64,000 bases of DNA from Eopsaltria australis (taxonomy: Eukaryota > Chordata > Aves > Passeriformes > Petroicidae): assembly GCA_034509425.1 (NCBI GenBank), contig JAVTVJ010001251.1, positions 248,001-312,000 of the forward strand. Reading direction: 5' to 3'. Under the pieces are notes generated by a model. It was not told the origin of the DNA and did not search any database. It worked only from the letters and a program-made list of their open reading frames with translations. Shown here piece by piece: positions 11,341-23,261 of this stretch (its first letter is position 1; each line of letters opens with the position of its first letter). A program made the position numbers and the translations under genes.

Positions 11341-14300
11341 AAATAATAAGAATATAAATGAATTTTAATATCAAAATACATATCATAGTAGTGTTTTACT
11401 GAAGAATATGTAACTGTATTCATTTTTAACTAAAATGTATCTGTGGCAACTGGACAGCTTAATTCCCAAGTGCTGCTTTCAAACTTTGCACTCCATCTGA
11501 GGGTATAATTACTCTTTATCCAGTAGTGTAGTAAACAGCAATCTTTTCAACTGCCTTTAACTAATGTCCCCCTGAACAGAAGCAGAGGATAAATGTTGCA
11601 TGGAGAACATGATTTGCCATCTCTCCCCTGTCTGTCCCCACACACCCCACCTCACCCATACATGTCAGTGCATTGTTCATCTCAGATTCAGCGACTCCTT
11701 GGAAGAAAATATTCCAACTGAGATGGTGGCATTTTTTGGCTGTGATCCACTGGCCTTAGGAAAGGAGATTAGATATTACATTTCTTATCAGCCACCGGTC
11801 TTATCAGACTGGTTTTTTAAACCAGAGTCTGTCTGCTAGAATTTAATGAACAAAAGTGCTTCTATGAACTACTGGTATGTATACTCAGATGTAATTGTGT
11901 TTATTCAAGACAGTGCAAGAGAATAGATCCCACTGTATTTAACAATTTAATCTAGCAATTGTATAACAACATTTCTGACTCATTTTCCATGGACACTCCA
12001 AACAGAAGTGGATTAGCCAAAGTGTATTAGAGCTTTTTGGTTTTGTGCAGAGTTCAGTATTTAATACAGTTGTAGTGTGCTTCAGGGGATGTTGATATGG
12101 AATTTTATGACTGAAAAATATTTTTAAAGACATATAAAGCCAATAATGCATTGTACCTCGCTGTCACATAAAGAAAATTTTACTTCCTATAATCACTAAA
12201 AAGGCGTTTAGGGATGGCAGCACTGCAAATCTAGCAATAAAGTGTACATGTAGAAATATCTCCTTTTGTAGAAATAATAATTGCTAGCATTATACTAGTA
12301 ATTCAGAAAGAATCAAATCCTAAAAACAGTCACTGCCACACTTTGAGCCAATGGAGTAACTGAAAGAGTATCAGAAACTTTTTCTGGAGCTCATCTCTTT
12401 GTATAGGATTGTTGAAATTTGTTAAGAACATATGTTAGCCATATTGAAAGGGGCATGGAGAAACTTTATTTCAAGGTTTGATGTCTCTCAGATTTGCTGA
12501 ATTACTTATGTACTTTTAGATTGAGTGCAGGTTAAAAAAAAGTGTAAAAAATCAATAGCAGAAGTAAAAGTTCTCCCCTACAGGCTCACAACAAATTCCT
12601 TTAAAAATCCTGTTGTTAACTGGTTTATTACAGGGACTAAAAAAGTTGTCTTGATAAAGAAGTTAATCTGAAAGACAAGCATCATTTTTCTGCAGAGTTT
12701 AAAATATTCTGACCAAACTTTTTAATGTGCAAGCTATTACTCTGTCCAGTTTTAACTAGTCTCTTATTTCTTTGTACGTCCCATAGTAATAATATATTAC
12801 TATGAAACCATTTATCCAGATGTTATTTATCTTTAAAATGAGTTTTAAATATATTAGTAAATCTTATTTTAAAAAGCAGGTGCAGTTAGCAAGTTACTGA
12901 ACTGTTGAAATCAAAGAAGTCAGTAGTTAGCTCAGAAATCCTATAAGCCTTTCTGTGTCTTATCAAAGGGTGTGAGTTGATTTCCTTTCATGTAGCTGCT
13001 GAGGTTCATTTTCTTCCCTGGAACCCTAGAAATCCAAGGAAAAAATAAAATCAGTACTTTGAACAAATAAACATGCTGCATATTTTCAGCCTCTTGTTAC
13101 ACAATAGCTAGCAAGCACCTGAAACGGTTTTCAGTGAAGTGGGCTTCTGGTCTTGACTCCCAGCTTTCATTAAACTGAATAAAGGTGAATGATATGAATG
13201 AATTCTAAAAACCTACACTATTTGTTGCTTATACAATTTTATTATGAGGTGTTCATAACAAAATGACACACATTATATTTTAAACATTTCATGTGTACTC
13301 CAGAACCAAAATGATTAGATGCTAGAATTATTGTGCAGTAAATATTTGAACAGATACTATGATCATGTTTGGTTTTGACCTTGATGTTGAGCAAAACTCC
13401 AGGAATTATTGCTTCATAATTTGTGTTGTGTTGCTGAATTAACTTGCAGATTGTGGTAATACTTTTTTTTATCAGTAAATATTACCTCCATACCATAAAA
13501 TGGATCACAGACATTCCTATTACAGGTAGAGTAAGCTGGTAAAATAATGTCATTAATTTATCACAGTTTCCTAGAGGAAGAAAATAAAAATAGATATACG
13601 TAACTTGGCTGCATTAATGGTACAGCAACTCAATTTTTCAGAATTTAATTTTCAAGTGCTTAAGTAAATCTCAGAACTTTATCATTGTGGTAATGAGTGC
13701 TTCCCACTCTCAGCTACTGGTACCTGCTCATCTTAACCGTCAGATTTTTTTCAAAGACAGAATGAAAATCCAGAGATATTAATTTTGCAGTTTACAGGAG
13801 TATTCATACCTTGACATTCACTTCAGATTTATTTCTTCACCTTTTTTTTGTGACTAAGCTGCTTTTCTTTACATGAAAAATTCACTTTTCTATCTATTGT
13901 ATGCAAAAAATGCATCCTTGAGAGAATCTATACATCTTTGAATTAAGTAAAGCCAAAATGAGAGGAAATAATGCTTTTTTTATTAACAAAGCACAGGAAT
14001 TTGTTAACCAATTTTTTGTCCCTAATATGCATGCAGATCTTCTCTACTCACATAAATTCTGACATGGCATGATTTCAAAAGTATTTCCCCTGTCTTGGGC
14101 TTAAAGCCCTGATCCACAGATACCACTCCATGATACCTTCATGATGAACACGGCAAAGAATGGGAGAACTTTTCAGTGAAATATTTTCCTTTTGTAGGTT
14201 CCCATCTTATTGACAGCTTCTTGTATCCAAGGATGTGCAGAAAGTATATAACAGACAAATGCACAATGCAAGTGATGGGCATCATCCCACTGTGGACTAT

Positions 14301-17300
14301 ACAGTATGGGAGAAATTAACAAAAATTCCTTTGTGCATTGACTGAACAACTCTGCGAAATACTCAACTTGTGGCATCCTTAGACCACTTCCTGCTGTCAG
14401 ACACACCTAATTGACAGCAAATACATCTGGCCCTTAAAATCCTGGCTACCTTATTGCAGCCATAGCTACAGCTTAGCCAAGGATTTTTACCTGAAAGAGT
14501 GACATTATAATATTTACTTAGAAGGTTCATTTAAGTCAGATGAGAGCAGAAAAATTATTTAAGTTCAAAAATGCATCAGACATTTATATGGCCTTGAAGA
14601 CAAATAGAGGGTAAGTGATGCTGTTTGGCAGCATTTAATTTTGTACAAGGTGTTGTGAAGGATATTGTTTTTTCATTTCCCTCCTAATACTGCTCCCCTT
14701 TTGGAAGTAAAGCACCACTGAAATCAAAGGCAAGGTATATTCAGGGTGTGTTACCCACACAGACAAAAACACCAACACAAGTGTGATATCTACAGTGTAG
14801 AGTCATGCAAGGACATTATACAGGTACATGCAGGAACAGAGCTGAAAATCCTTAACGAAGTAATATCATGCAAAAGACTACTGGATATATTTTTGTCATG
14901 TCAGAAGTAAATTAAAAACTTTCTAAAATCTAAAGAAAATGAAAGAATAGCCATTACGCCTTCTCCTTTACGTGCTCAAGTTTGAACACATCTACTTTCT
15001 TCAAAGATCAGTTTCCAGTACTGCAGGTGTGACTCATAGAGCATAGACATCTGTGACTCATAGCACAAAACAGAGGGGAAATCTATGAGGAGCTGGCAGA
15101 TTATATCAGATGCTGGCAAGCAACAACCATTGCACCTCTATGTAAAGCTTCACAAACTAAGAATATGCAACTCAGACACAAGTAAATTTTTCCAGCTGTA
15201 CATTCTTACCTTCTGCAATCTACAGCAAACAGTGAACACAGGCTAGCTGCACATAGAGTTCCCCTATGAAGACTTACATGCAATCTACAGTATGGTTTTC
15301 ATTTTCTGTTCAATGTGTTCCCTGTGATAAAAGGTTCTATTTGGTGTTTAACCAAAAGAATGTTAATACTTAATGTTACCATAGACAATTAAAAAAATAT
15401 TAAGCACAGACTCAGTATTGTCTTGTCTAAAAGTTATACAACATCTTAGCAGAAGAATCAAATCTTGCTTCTACACTCAGAAATATTTTTATATGTACAT
15501 AAAAGCAAATTAACTTCTGATTCATTTAAGTATCATACAGACTACAAGTGGGTATGTTCTGATACCCTCACCTTAATGCAGCTAATTTCACTGAGAGCTG
15601 TTCTGGAAGAGCTATAACCACCCTTGCCTATGGAGATATTTCAATACAGTCCTGGTTGTGGGCATGAATATTAACTGCAGTCTTCCAAAATCATTCCATT
15701 AACCTTCATGGATAAATCACACCGGCCACTAAATTATTGTCACTAAATGCATAGCTGTTGCTGCATATGGTTGAAGTCTTTGCCTTCAATTATTGTCCAG
15801 TTCCCAAAGTATCAACTTTTCTCTGAGATGCCTTCACTAGCTTTGCTTATAAACATAATCCCTCACTTATAGCTGAGATAGAACCATCTGACAATTCCTG
15901 AAAAATAAAAATTGGGTCTTTTATTAAACCAAATATAGTGAATATCCAGATTTTTAAAATTCTACTAACTATAAAATTTTAATGTACAGCATGTTAACAA
16001 TATTGAACAACTGTGAAGACTAGAACATTTTTATTCTTCCTAGAAAGACAGCACAAAAAATACTGTAAGGGTGATGAAGCTATATTCATCAGGGTGTTAA
16101 CAGCTGTTGTGCTGTCTAGGAAATAGTAGCAATTTCAGAAAAGACAATGAAATTGCTTATAAATTGAAATACTAATCGTTTGCACCACCAGAGTACATTG
16201 AACTCCTCAAAGCCAAGGAAAACTGGTCTTAATGATACTCCATAGTATCACTAAACACAGTTTCAGGACATTTTCACACTTACCTCAATATTCATAAGAT
16301 TAAGGAATAAAAATCTTACTCTGATAGTTATAGAAAAAGTGACAAGTCATTCTGTGGTAGAAACAGCTAGAAAAAGAAACAAACACATGGTTTGTTTGCA
16401 TGTGTTTGTATGAGTTTCACTAATCCTGTCCTACTTTTGTGTAGAAATCTGTGGCGGTATGTCTAACAGCTCCCAGGGAAGAAAAACCAGACATGCCATC
16501 AGAAAGAAAAAGGTCACAATGTTCTTGAGTTTTAGTTGTGTCTGGCTAAAATACAAGAAGGCACAGCAAGCTTTCCTATCACTTTGGAACTTACAGTCCA
16601 CATGTCTCTGCTTTTGCAAATTGCTCCCATATCCATATGCTAAACTATCCACAGAGTCATTTATATTTTTCTACATCAAAGTGCAGAGTTCAACAAGCAG
16701 CAACTGACTGTTACTAGTGGTAGAGTAGCGGATCCTCACTAAAACAGATTGCCACTTGGATGAATGCTTATCTGTGGTAAAATCCAGAGTCACTTTGTCT
16801 TTGTTCCAGTTCTTATTTCTTCAGACTTTTTTCTGTTACAAAGATTGCAGATGATCTACAAGAAATTCCCTTAAATAGGATGTACATTGAAACAATAGTG
16901 ATTTGGAATTATTTTCAAAGTTAAGCAGGTGCTTATGAACTTTTCCTGGGCCAAGTCCAGTGTGGTCAGTAACTTTTCAAGTTCACTGGAGAAGAATTCA
17001 TTTTTCATGGAAGTAGGTCCATTAAGAAAGTAAAAGCACAAAGGACTTTATTCGAACATTTGCTGTGAATCACACCATCCTATCAGCTTTGCTACCCAGA
17101 GAAGAAAGTGACTTATCATGACAGTTATTATACATCTCATTTAGACTGTTTTTTTATATGTGAAACCAATCTGAATATTCTTTAGGAGGTAACATTTCCC
17201 AGACTGTGCTGGTGCTCCTGGGGCACTTATGACGCAACATTTATTCAAAACTTCATCCTGTTTATCCTCTCAAAGGTTTCTAAGGCGAACAAAATCTCCA

Positions 17301-18689
17301 TTCCTACTATGCCACAGACAACAGTAGTCTTATTGGGTGTTGGGAATGGAGTTTGAATTGGCTTTGAAACCCTTTCTTGTTTCTCAGATTCCATCTTTTA
17401 TAATTTTGCAGCAGATACACATTACAATAAATTCTGGTAGCAAATGCTAAGGCTGTCACAGTTTTAAACAGTTTGTCTATCTTAATGTTTGTGAGAGGTG
17501 TACATGTTCATAAGCAGAAAAGGCTACACTTGTAGCTGCAAATATCTCAAGAATGCACCTCGTCTCATATAAATTTATGCTTGAAATATTTCTACTATCA
17601 CTTGGAAGTCAGCTGAAAACTTCCAAAGCAGAAATCATTCTACATTGTATTTCAAACTTTATTTAAAATCTCCAGCTAAAGGCACTATGGCAGAGTTTTT
17701 AATGGTTACTACTATGCTTACATGGTCATATTAATCCAGAGTGATTTGGAGTTTTTCCTATCCATTTGGTTTTCTTCAGGGTAAAGTAATAAGCACTAGC
17801 ATGGAGTCTGCAAATTTTCTGTCAAAGCAGAAGTAAAAGTGTCTGTGGACTCAGTAACCCATATCACCAACACTGAATGAGCAGCAATGCAAGATTCAGC
17901 TCCCATATTGCACCCTCCTTTATTGTTAATTACATTCTCAGAAGGGACACATGCCTTTTCTTTAAACCACATATAGTATGTGTTGAAAACATAGCTATGG
18001 TCAGAAGGATAACTGTACAAAATGGCATCTTAAAACTTAACAAGTCTATGCATAGAAAGCATTCTGACCTAAAACTGATTTATTTTCTTACCACTAAGAA
18101 CTGATACCTTTTCTTTATTGTACTTCTGTTAGCTCTATGACACTAATCTTACCATGAGAAAATAAAGTATATTCTAGCTAAGACATAACGGATAAAATGT
18201 TTACACTTTAGCTCTAGCTGAAGACTTCATAGTATCTGGGCTATAGAGCTACACTAGAAAAGATGAAGACTGGCTTTTAGAGAACTGGTTGACTTTTCAG
18301 AGCATGAACATTGGAGAATTCAGGATTTAGTGTTTCTGTAATTTTATACTTTGGGATTCTGTAATTTCATAGGTTTTTTTTTGTTTTTGTTTTGTTTTGT
18401 TTTGGGTTTTTTTTGTATATTTGATCTGAGACTTGCTAGAAAATTTTCTTTCAATAGAAATGCACAAATAAACTACTGTACATATATAGTGCATATATAC
18501 ATGTAGTATGTATATATTTTCAACATTCTTTATATCTTGCCTTCCAGCTGAAGATACAGAACATTGCACACAAGTCTCAGCGAGTCAGAACTGATACAGG
18601 GTAGGCACTTGTTCTTCTATTGAGTCATTGGTACATCTCACCACAAAAAGGTTTTAATTTGACATATAAATAACCACAAATTTGCATGC
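11341..18689. other. Long repeat-poor AT-rich block
   Basis: Over 7 kb without a recognisable gene or transposon. Local features are a 10-bp imperfect inverted repeat (11806-11830) and a TTTTG repeat near 18373-18415. Such repeat-poor stretches in birds often hold conserved non-coding DNA, but that is inference and needs an alignment. Confidence 0.5.
18373..18415. repeat. (TTTTG)n low-complexity tract
   Basis: Runs of T separated by single or triple G form an irregular TTTTG repeat of about 43 bp. No transposon terminus is attached. Confidence 0.8.
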
Positions 18690-18790
18690 TCATAGAATCA
18701 TATAACCATAAATTAGTTTGGGCTGGAAGGGACCAGCCATAAAGGTCATACAGTTCCAAAACCCTTTCATGGACTGGGACACCTTCCTCG
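18690..18790 (-). mobile_element. CR1 LINE 3' end fragment
   Basis: The plus strand starts TCATAGAATCATATAACC and continues with TTTGGGCTGGAAGGGACC, the reverse complement of the avian CR1 3' terminus. About 100 bp is recognisable, ending near the sequence equivalent to the GGGCAGGGACACCT segment. It is a severely 5'-truncated copy, the usual outcome of CR1 insertion. It carries no coding sequence. Confidence 0.85.
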
Positions 18791-20551
18791 TCTGCCCTTC
18801 CAAGTGAAAATGAACCAAAGGTAGGATTAATTGAAAGATTGGCTTTGAAGAGCATTCTAAATTTTAAAGACTTTCCATCTAAAATTGCATCCATTTCAGC
18901 AGAGTGACATTCTTATTAGACTGTTTATTTTACTTCTGTAATGCCAGTACATGCATACACATAACATACATGGAGTCAAATGTCAGCTTTCAACTAGATT
19001 TGATGTTCCCTACTATTAAGGCAGAGGGAAAAAATGCATAAAAATTCACCCCAGAAAATAAAATTCTTCAGACTGTTTTGTGGACTCTTCAAGTAGAAAA
19101 AAGTATTTCTAATATTTTTACAGGTTTTGTCTAAGATAACAGTCATAACAGTATTCATACATGTTTTTCCTCTTTAATTTTTAAGATAGCCTGTACCTAC
19201 AAAAAGGAAGGAGAAATTCTCCCTGTAAAAAAATTGTAAGTGGGTCTTTTGCAAAAATTATAGATGCTTTTTGAACTAAACCTAGATGGTTTTGTGCAGC
19301 TCTAGATCTTTCATCACTGCTCAGTACTCACTCTTCAAGCTCTGATGTGGTCAGGTATACTTTATTCACACAGCATGTGCTTCACAATAAAACAAAGCAA
19401 TCCACTTCCAACAGAGAGCCCAACAGAAAATTGTCTGTATGTGTGATTAGGTTTTTTCCATGTTACTCTGGTTTTGGGAATCATGCTGTAAAAATACACA
19501 AAAGGTAAAACAAGTTCTTGATTTGTGAATGTCTAAACTGCATAAGCATTTTATAAAAGAAATAAAAAAGGTAAAGAGAAACCCATGAACCTCCTTAGTA
19601 CCGTGTAGCTGGAACATAGACCCTGCCATATGAGCCTCACTGGGGAAATTTAAAGTAGGAGTTCTAGCAATGTAACGTGATTTGGCAAGAGCTGAATTTG
19701 AATGTGGTTGTGAGGTCCCCATAAGCAACATATGCTTTCACTAAGCTGCAGTATTCCTTCCTTCCTTCGCCCAAACTTTGAAATTATTACTTTGTATTTA
19801 AGAAAATTGTATAGTTCCACTCCAAACCAAAGTTGTTAGTTTTTGATAAAACTATCATATTATGAAATTACAGCTCATCCAGAGGAAGAGAGAAAAAGTG
19901 AGTATTTAATTTTGATCACTTTAGGAGAAAAAACCAAAAAGAAACAGAAGTAGAGAGAAGGAGGGGGAGCGAATGAAGGAGGAAGGACAGGGAGGGAGAT
20001 GTCTGCTTATGATTATGAAATGAACTTTGAACTTTTTCTATTCCTGCAGCCAGGAATTTCTGATTTTTTTAATACCTTACTAGCATGAAAATTTGAAATA
20101 TACATTGAACATAGAAAATTTTACTTACGTGATTGTGGAAAATTATACATTAAAATGGAAAACAAACACCTTCCAGACACAACTGGAGATTGAAACATGT
20201 CTAAAAGCAAAGTTACCAATCTGGAACTTGGAAACAAAGAACATACTTAATTTCTTTTGCTTCCCACTCAAGGAGTGGGATGACAGTGCTGCCTAGGAAG
20301 GTTCTGACATGCCCTCAAATTGTTCTGCATACTTTTACTTCCTGTATTCTTTGTCATGTGAAAGCTGACAAACTTTCTTTTTCAAATTAGATTAATTTAA
20401 CTATCATAATAATATCACCCTTACATTTCTTGTATTATTGTTATTAGTACTACCCCAATAGCATGCCAGGACAGGAAAGCCATCTCCAACACAAAAGCTC
20501 CCAGTTATCACAAGACCAAGAGAGCAGAAACTTCTTCCGAGGCTTGCTTGC
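18791..20551. other. Unique sequence with a purine-rich tract
   Basis: No gene is recognised. The plus strand at about 19920-20001 is strongly purine-rich, with many GAAG, GGAGGG and AGAGAG words. The rest is AT-rich unique DNA. Confidence 0.5.
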
Positions 20552-20663
20552 TGTTATGATCCAGTTGGTAAAATGTTAGGATCTAGTTACTAAGGTTCTT
20601 GGAAATACCCCTGCCTGAATTAAGGTGCAAACGAGACTATATGCCAGTGACAATTGTAAGGGT

Positions 20664-20669
20664 TTTATT
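20664..20669 (-). promoter_or_regulatory. Polyadenylation signal of the family-2 LTR
   Basis: The minus strand reads AATAAA followed by ACCCTTACAATTG, about 200 bp downstream of the TATA box of the same LTR. This is the expected place for the R-region polyadenylation signal. Confidence 0.6.
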
Positions 20670-20682
20670 TGACAATAAATTT

Positions 20683-20742
20683 GAAAGAGAGAGAGAGAAA
20701 GAGAAAGAAAGAAATAGCAAATGGGGGGGGGGGGGGGGGGGG
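20683..20742. repeat. (GA)n tract and G20 homopolymer inside the LTR
   Basis: GA and GAAA units run from 20683 to about 20715. After ATAGCAAAT comes an uninterrupted run of 20 G (20723-20742). The homopolymer length may be affected by sequencing error. Confidence 0.9.
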
Positions 20743-20862
20743 TGGGACAGAAAGAGAGTAAGGAAAATATCACCACTCCATGGATCCCAACAATGGTCCA
20801 TTGATCCTCTCCAGTTGGTCTTCTTGGTGGTGAAAGTCCCCCCAAAAAGCCTGGAATCTGGT

Positions 20863-20871
20863 GGGTTTATA
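20863..20871 (-). promoter_or_regulatory. TATA box of the family-2 LTR
   Basis: The minus strand reads TATAAACCC in the middle of the LTR. Its spacing to the AATAAA at 20664-20669 fits a U3 core promoter. Present activity is unknown. Confidence 0.55.
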
Positions 20872-21446
20872 TGCCCTTGAGCCAGGCAGCAATGGCCAGG
20901 CATGTCCCCCTGTGGGAGAGGGGGTTGTCTCTTACAACAGATTCTGGATCTGTTGCATCACGTGCAGTCCTGTAGAGCAAGGTCTAGCACTTTGGGGGGT
21001 CTTTGACGGATTGTGACTCCCCCTCAGCTGCCCCTCATGTGAGAGTCCCATGGATGTGGCATGTGGGGTTGGCGGGTGCTACAGCTGGGCCAGAGGATGG
21101 GCGTTCATTGCCTCTGACCAGAGGTTACACCACACCCAAAACCTCCTCTCCCCCCCTCAGCTGGTGGGGGGTGTCCATGTAAACCTGGCTTCTGTGAGCT
21201 GTGCTCTACCCCCACCTAAACTTGGCTGCAGTTGGTGGCTTTGGCCTTTTGTGGATGCAAACCTTCTCCTCAACCTGAGATGACTGAACAGCGGGCTTCC
21301 CTTTATCTAATCAGCAGCTTGGTTTCAGTCCAGAGTCCCCGTCTTCAGGGAGGTTTCTTTGGTTGTAGTTTCTTTATATAGTTTTGGTTATGATGAGCAA
21401 AACTTTATATCAATTTTTGAGGCATGAACTATTTCTGTCTCTGACA

Positions 21447-22494
21447 CTTGCTGAAGGAAGACAATGCAAGACTAAGGAGAAAGGCTAGAGGTTTACCAGG
21501 ATGATCGCCTTATTTTCAAGTTACATTTCAGAAATCAGTGTTATTGAGCTTATGTTTTAGCACAGAACCAGAGCCCTCATGTAAGGATATGGCCCTGGTG
21601 TGGCCCTGGTTCTTTTCCATTGCTCTAGTGGCAAGGCAGGACCCTGAAGGCAAATAGTGTTTCCCCATGAAGCACACCTATAACTTTGGAGGAAGGATTG
21701 CTTCCCAGTCTTCCCTCTGTCCGAGGTGGGATGTGTCTGATGTAACACCTTCAGATCTTCTCCCATGGCTGCTTTAGGCTCTTATTCAGAGTGCATTTGC
21801 AAACTGCAGGCAAGGTACCTTTAAGAAAGTGAAAAGAAGGTAGGGCTGGAAAGGGAGGAGGAGGGAGTCTTTTCCAAAAAATAACCCCAAAAAAATGGAA
21901 CAAAAAGTGGACATCCCTTAATACCAAATAATAGAGAAAAATCACCACAAAGAGGAAAAAAAAAAAAAGGAGAAAAAAAAAAATAACTACAAAACAAAAG
22001 AGAAGAAAAATATCCAGAAGAATCCCTTCTGGTTGAGTTTCGTTCACTGGGTAGTCTTACACTGCAGTTTGTTTCAAACTAACAGACGGTACCTGACAAT
22101 ATCTTCTCACAACCAACAAATACAAGACCAAAGAGAGAAGGTATATTGCTGAAAATTATGGTAAATCATGTCCCCTGCAGAGTTATCAGAAGTATTGGCT
22201 CATAAATTTACTCCGTTAGGAGCAACTAGCTTTTATCAATTCTTATGACATTTGGATCAGTGTTTAGGTATGGAGGAACATGATTGTACCGGGCCTGGAA
22301 ATAGAAAGAGGGAATATTTTTCCCAAGGTTTGTGTTTCAGCTTTCTGGTTTGGACTAGGAAAAATTGTCTGAAAACCAAATCTTAAGCACAGGAATGAAT
22401 TCCAAAAGGCTAAACCTGAATAATGTTGCCACTACATTTTCCAGTGCACTCCCAGCCCTGACCCTGATTAGCATCTGGAACTATGACTGTGTGA
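21447..22494. other. Unique sequence with an A-rich tract
   Basis: No gene is recognised. An A-rich, T-poor stretch lies at about 21870-22015 with long A runs near 21956-21991. On the minus strand it produces a phenylalanine-rich open frame that is a composition artefact. Confidence 0.5.
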
Positions 22495-23261
22495 ACATCA
22501 CGTGTGAACCCCATGAAATTCAACAAGGACCAGTGCAAGGTCCTTCACGTGGGTCAGGGCAAACACCAGTATTACCAGATATTGGGAGGTGAATGGATTG
22601 GGAACAGCCCTGTGAAGAGGGAGTTGGCCATACTGGCAGGTGAAAATTTAGACACCACCTGGCACTACACACTTGCATCCTGGGAAACCAACCCTATCCT
22701 GGGCTGCATCAAAGGAAGCCAGCAGGTTGAGGGAGGTAAATCTGCCCCTTTAGTCTGCTCTTGTAAGACCACGCCTTGACAACTGTATCCAGCTCTGGGG
22801 TCCCAAAACATGGATCTCTCCAGAGAAGGGCCAAAAAGTTATCAGAGGGCTGGAACATTTCCGTCATGAATGGCTGAGAAAGCTTGGGGTGTTCAGTCTG
22901 GAGGAGAGGTGTTACTTAGGTCACGTGGTACTTTAAATAGGCCCTATAAAAATGAGGGAGGGCTACTTTTTATATATGGAGATAGTGATAGGAAAAAGAG
23001 GAACAGTTTTAAACTAGAAGAGAATTTTAAATCAGACTAAGAAGGAATTCTTTACTGTGAGGGTGAGGAGGCACTGGCACAGGTTGCCCAGAGAAGTTCT
23101 GAGTGCCCAGTAATGTTCTGGAATGTTCTGGAAATGTTCAAGGCCAGGTTGGATGGTGCTTGGAGAAGAAGTAGAAGGTGTCCCTGCCCAGGGCAGTGGG
23201 GTTTGGACTAGAAGATTTTTGAAGGTCCCTTACGACCCGAATTATTATATGATTGCATAAT
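22495..23261 (+). mobile_element. CR1 LINE 3' region, best preserved copy in the window
   Basis: The 5'-truncated copy begins within the C-terminal part of the reverse-transcriptase protein. Positions 22504-22779 encode 91 codons starting MNPMKFNKDQCKVLH and including LGCIKGSQQ, typical of CR1 ORF2 C-termini. It continues through the final coding segment, now frame-broken. The 3' untranslated region holds AATTCTTTACTGTGAGGGTG (near 23046) and GCACTGGCACAGGTTGCCC. It ends with degenerate ATT-ATATGATT units near 23240-23261. It lacks the catalytic domain and cannot move. A small local duplication (AATGTTCTGG repeated near 23112-23132) is visible. Confidence 0.92.

Larger units (their letters stand above)
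20552..21446 (-). mobile_element. Solo LTR of an avian endogenous retrovirus, family 2, with exact target duplication
   Basis: The 895-bp element starts TGTTATGATCC and ends CTCTGACA on the plus strand, so it has TG...CA ends on either strand. It is flanked by CTTGC at 20547-20551 and 21447-21451, an exact 5-bp target-site duplication. On the minus strand a TATAAACCC box (20863-20871) precedes an AATAAA signal (20664-20669) by about 200 bp, which sets the sense orientation as minus and puts U3 at the right. No gag, pol or env adjoins it, so it is a solo LTR. The sequence is unrelated to the three family-1 copies. It includes a GA-rich tract and a run of 20 G. I do not assign a database name. 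Confidence 0.88.

Noticed and set aside
18478..18520. TATATA-rich region suggesting a hairpin or promoter
   Set aside because: Alternating TA/CA words give weak, non-unique pairings; it is low-complexity sequence.
21751..22047. Minus-strand frame with many phenylalanines, membrane-protein-like
   Set aside because: It is produced by an A-rich tract on the plus strand; such composition gives Phe/Leu runs without a gene.
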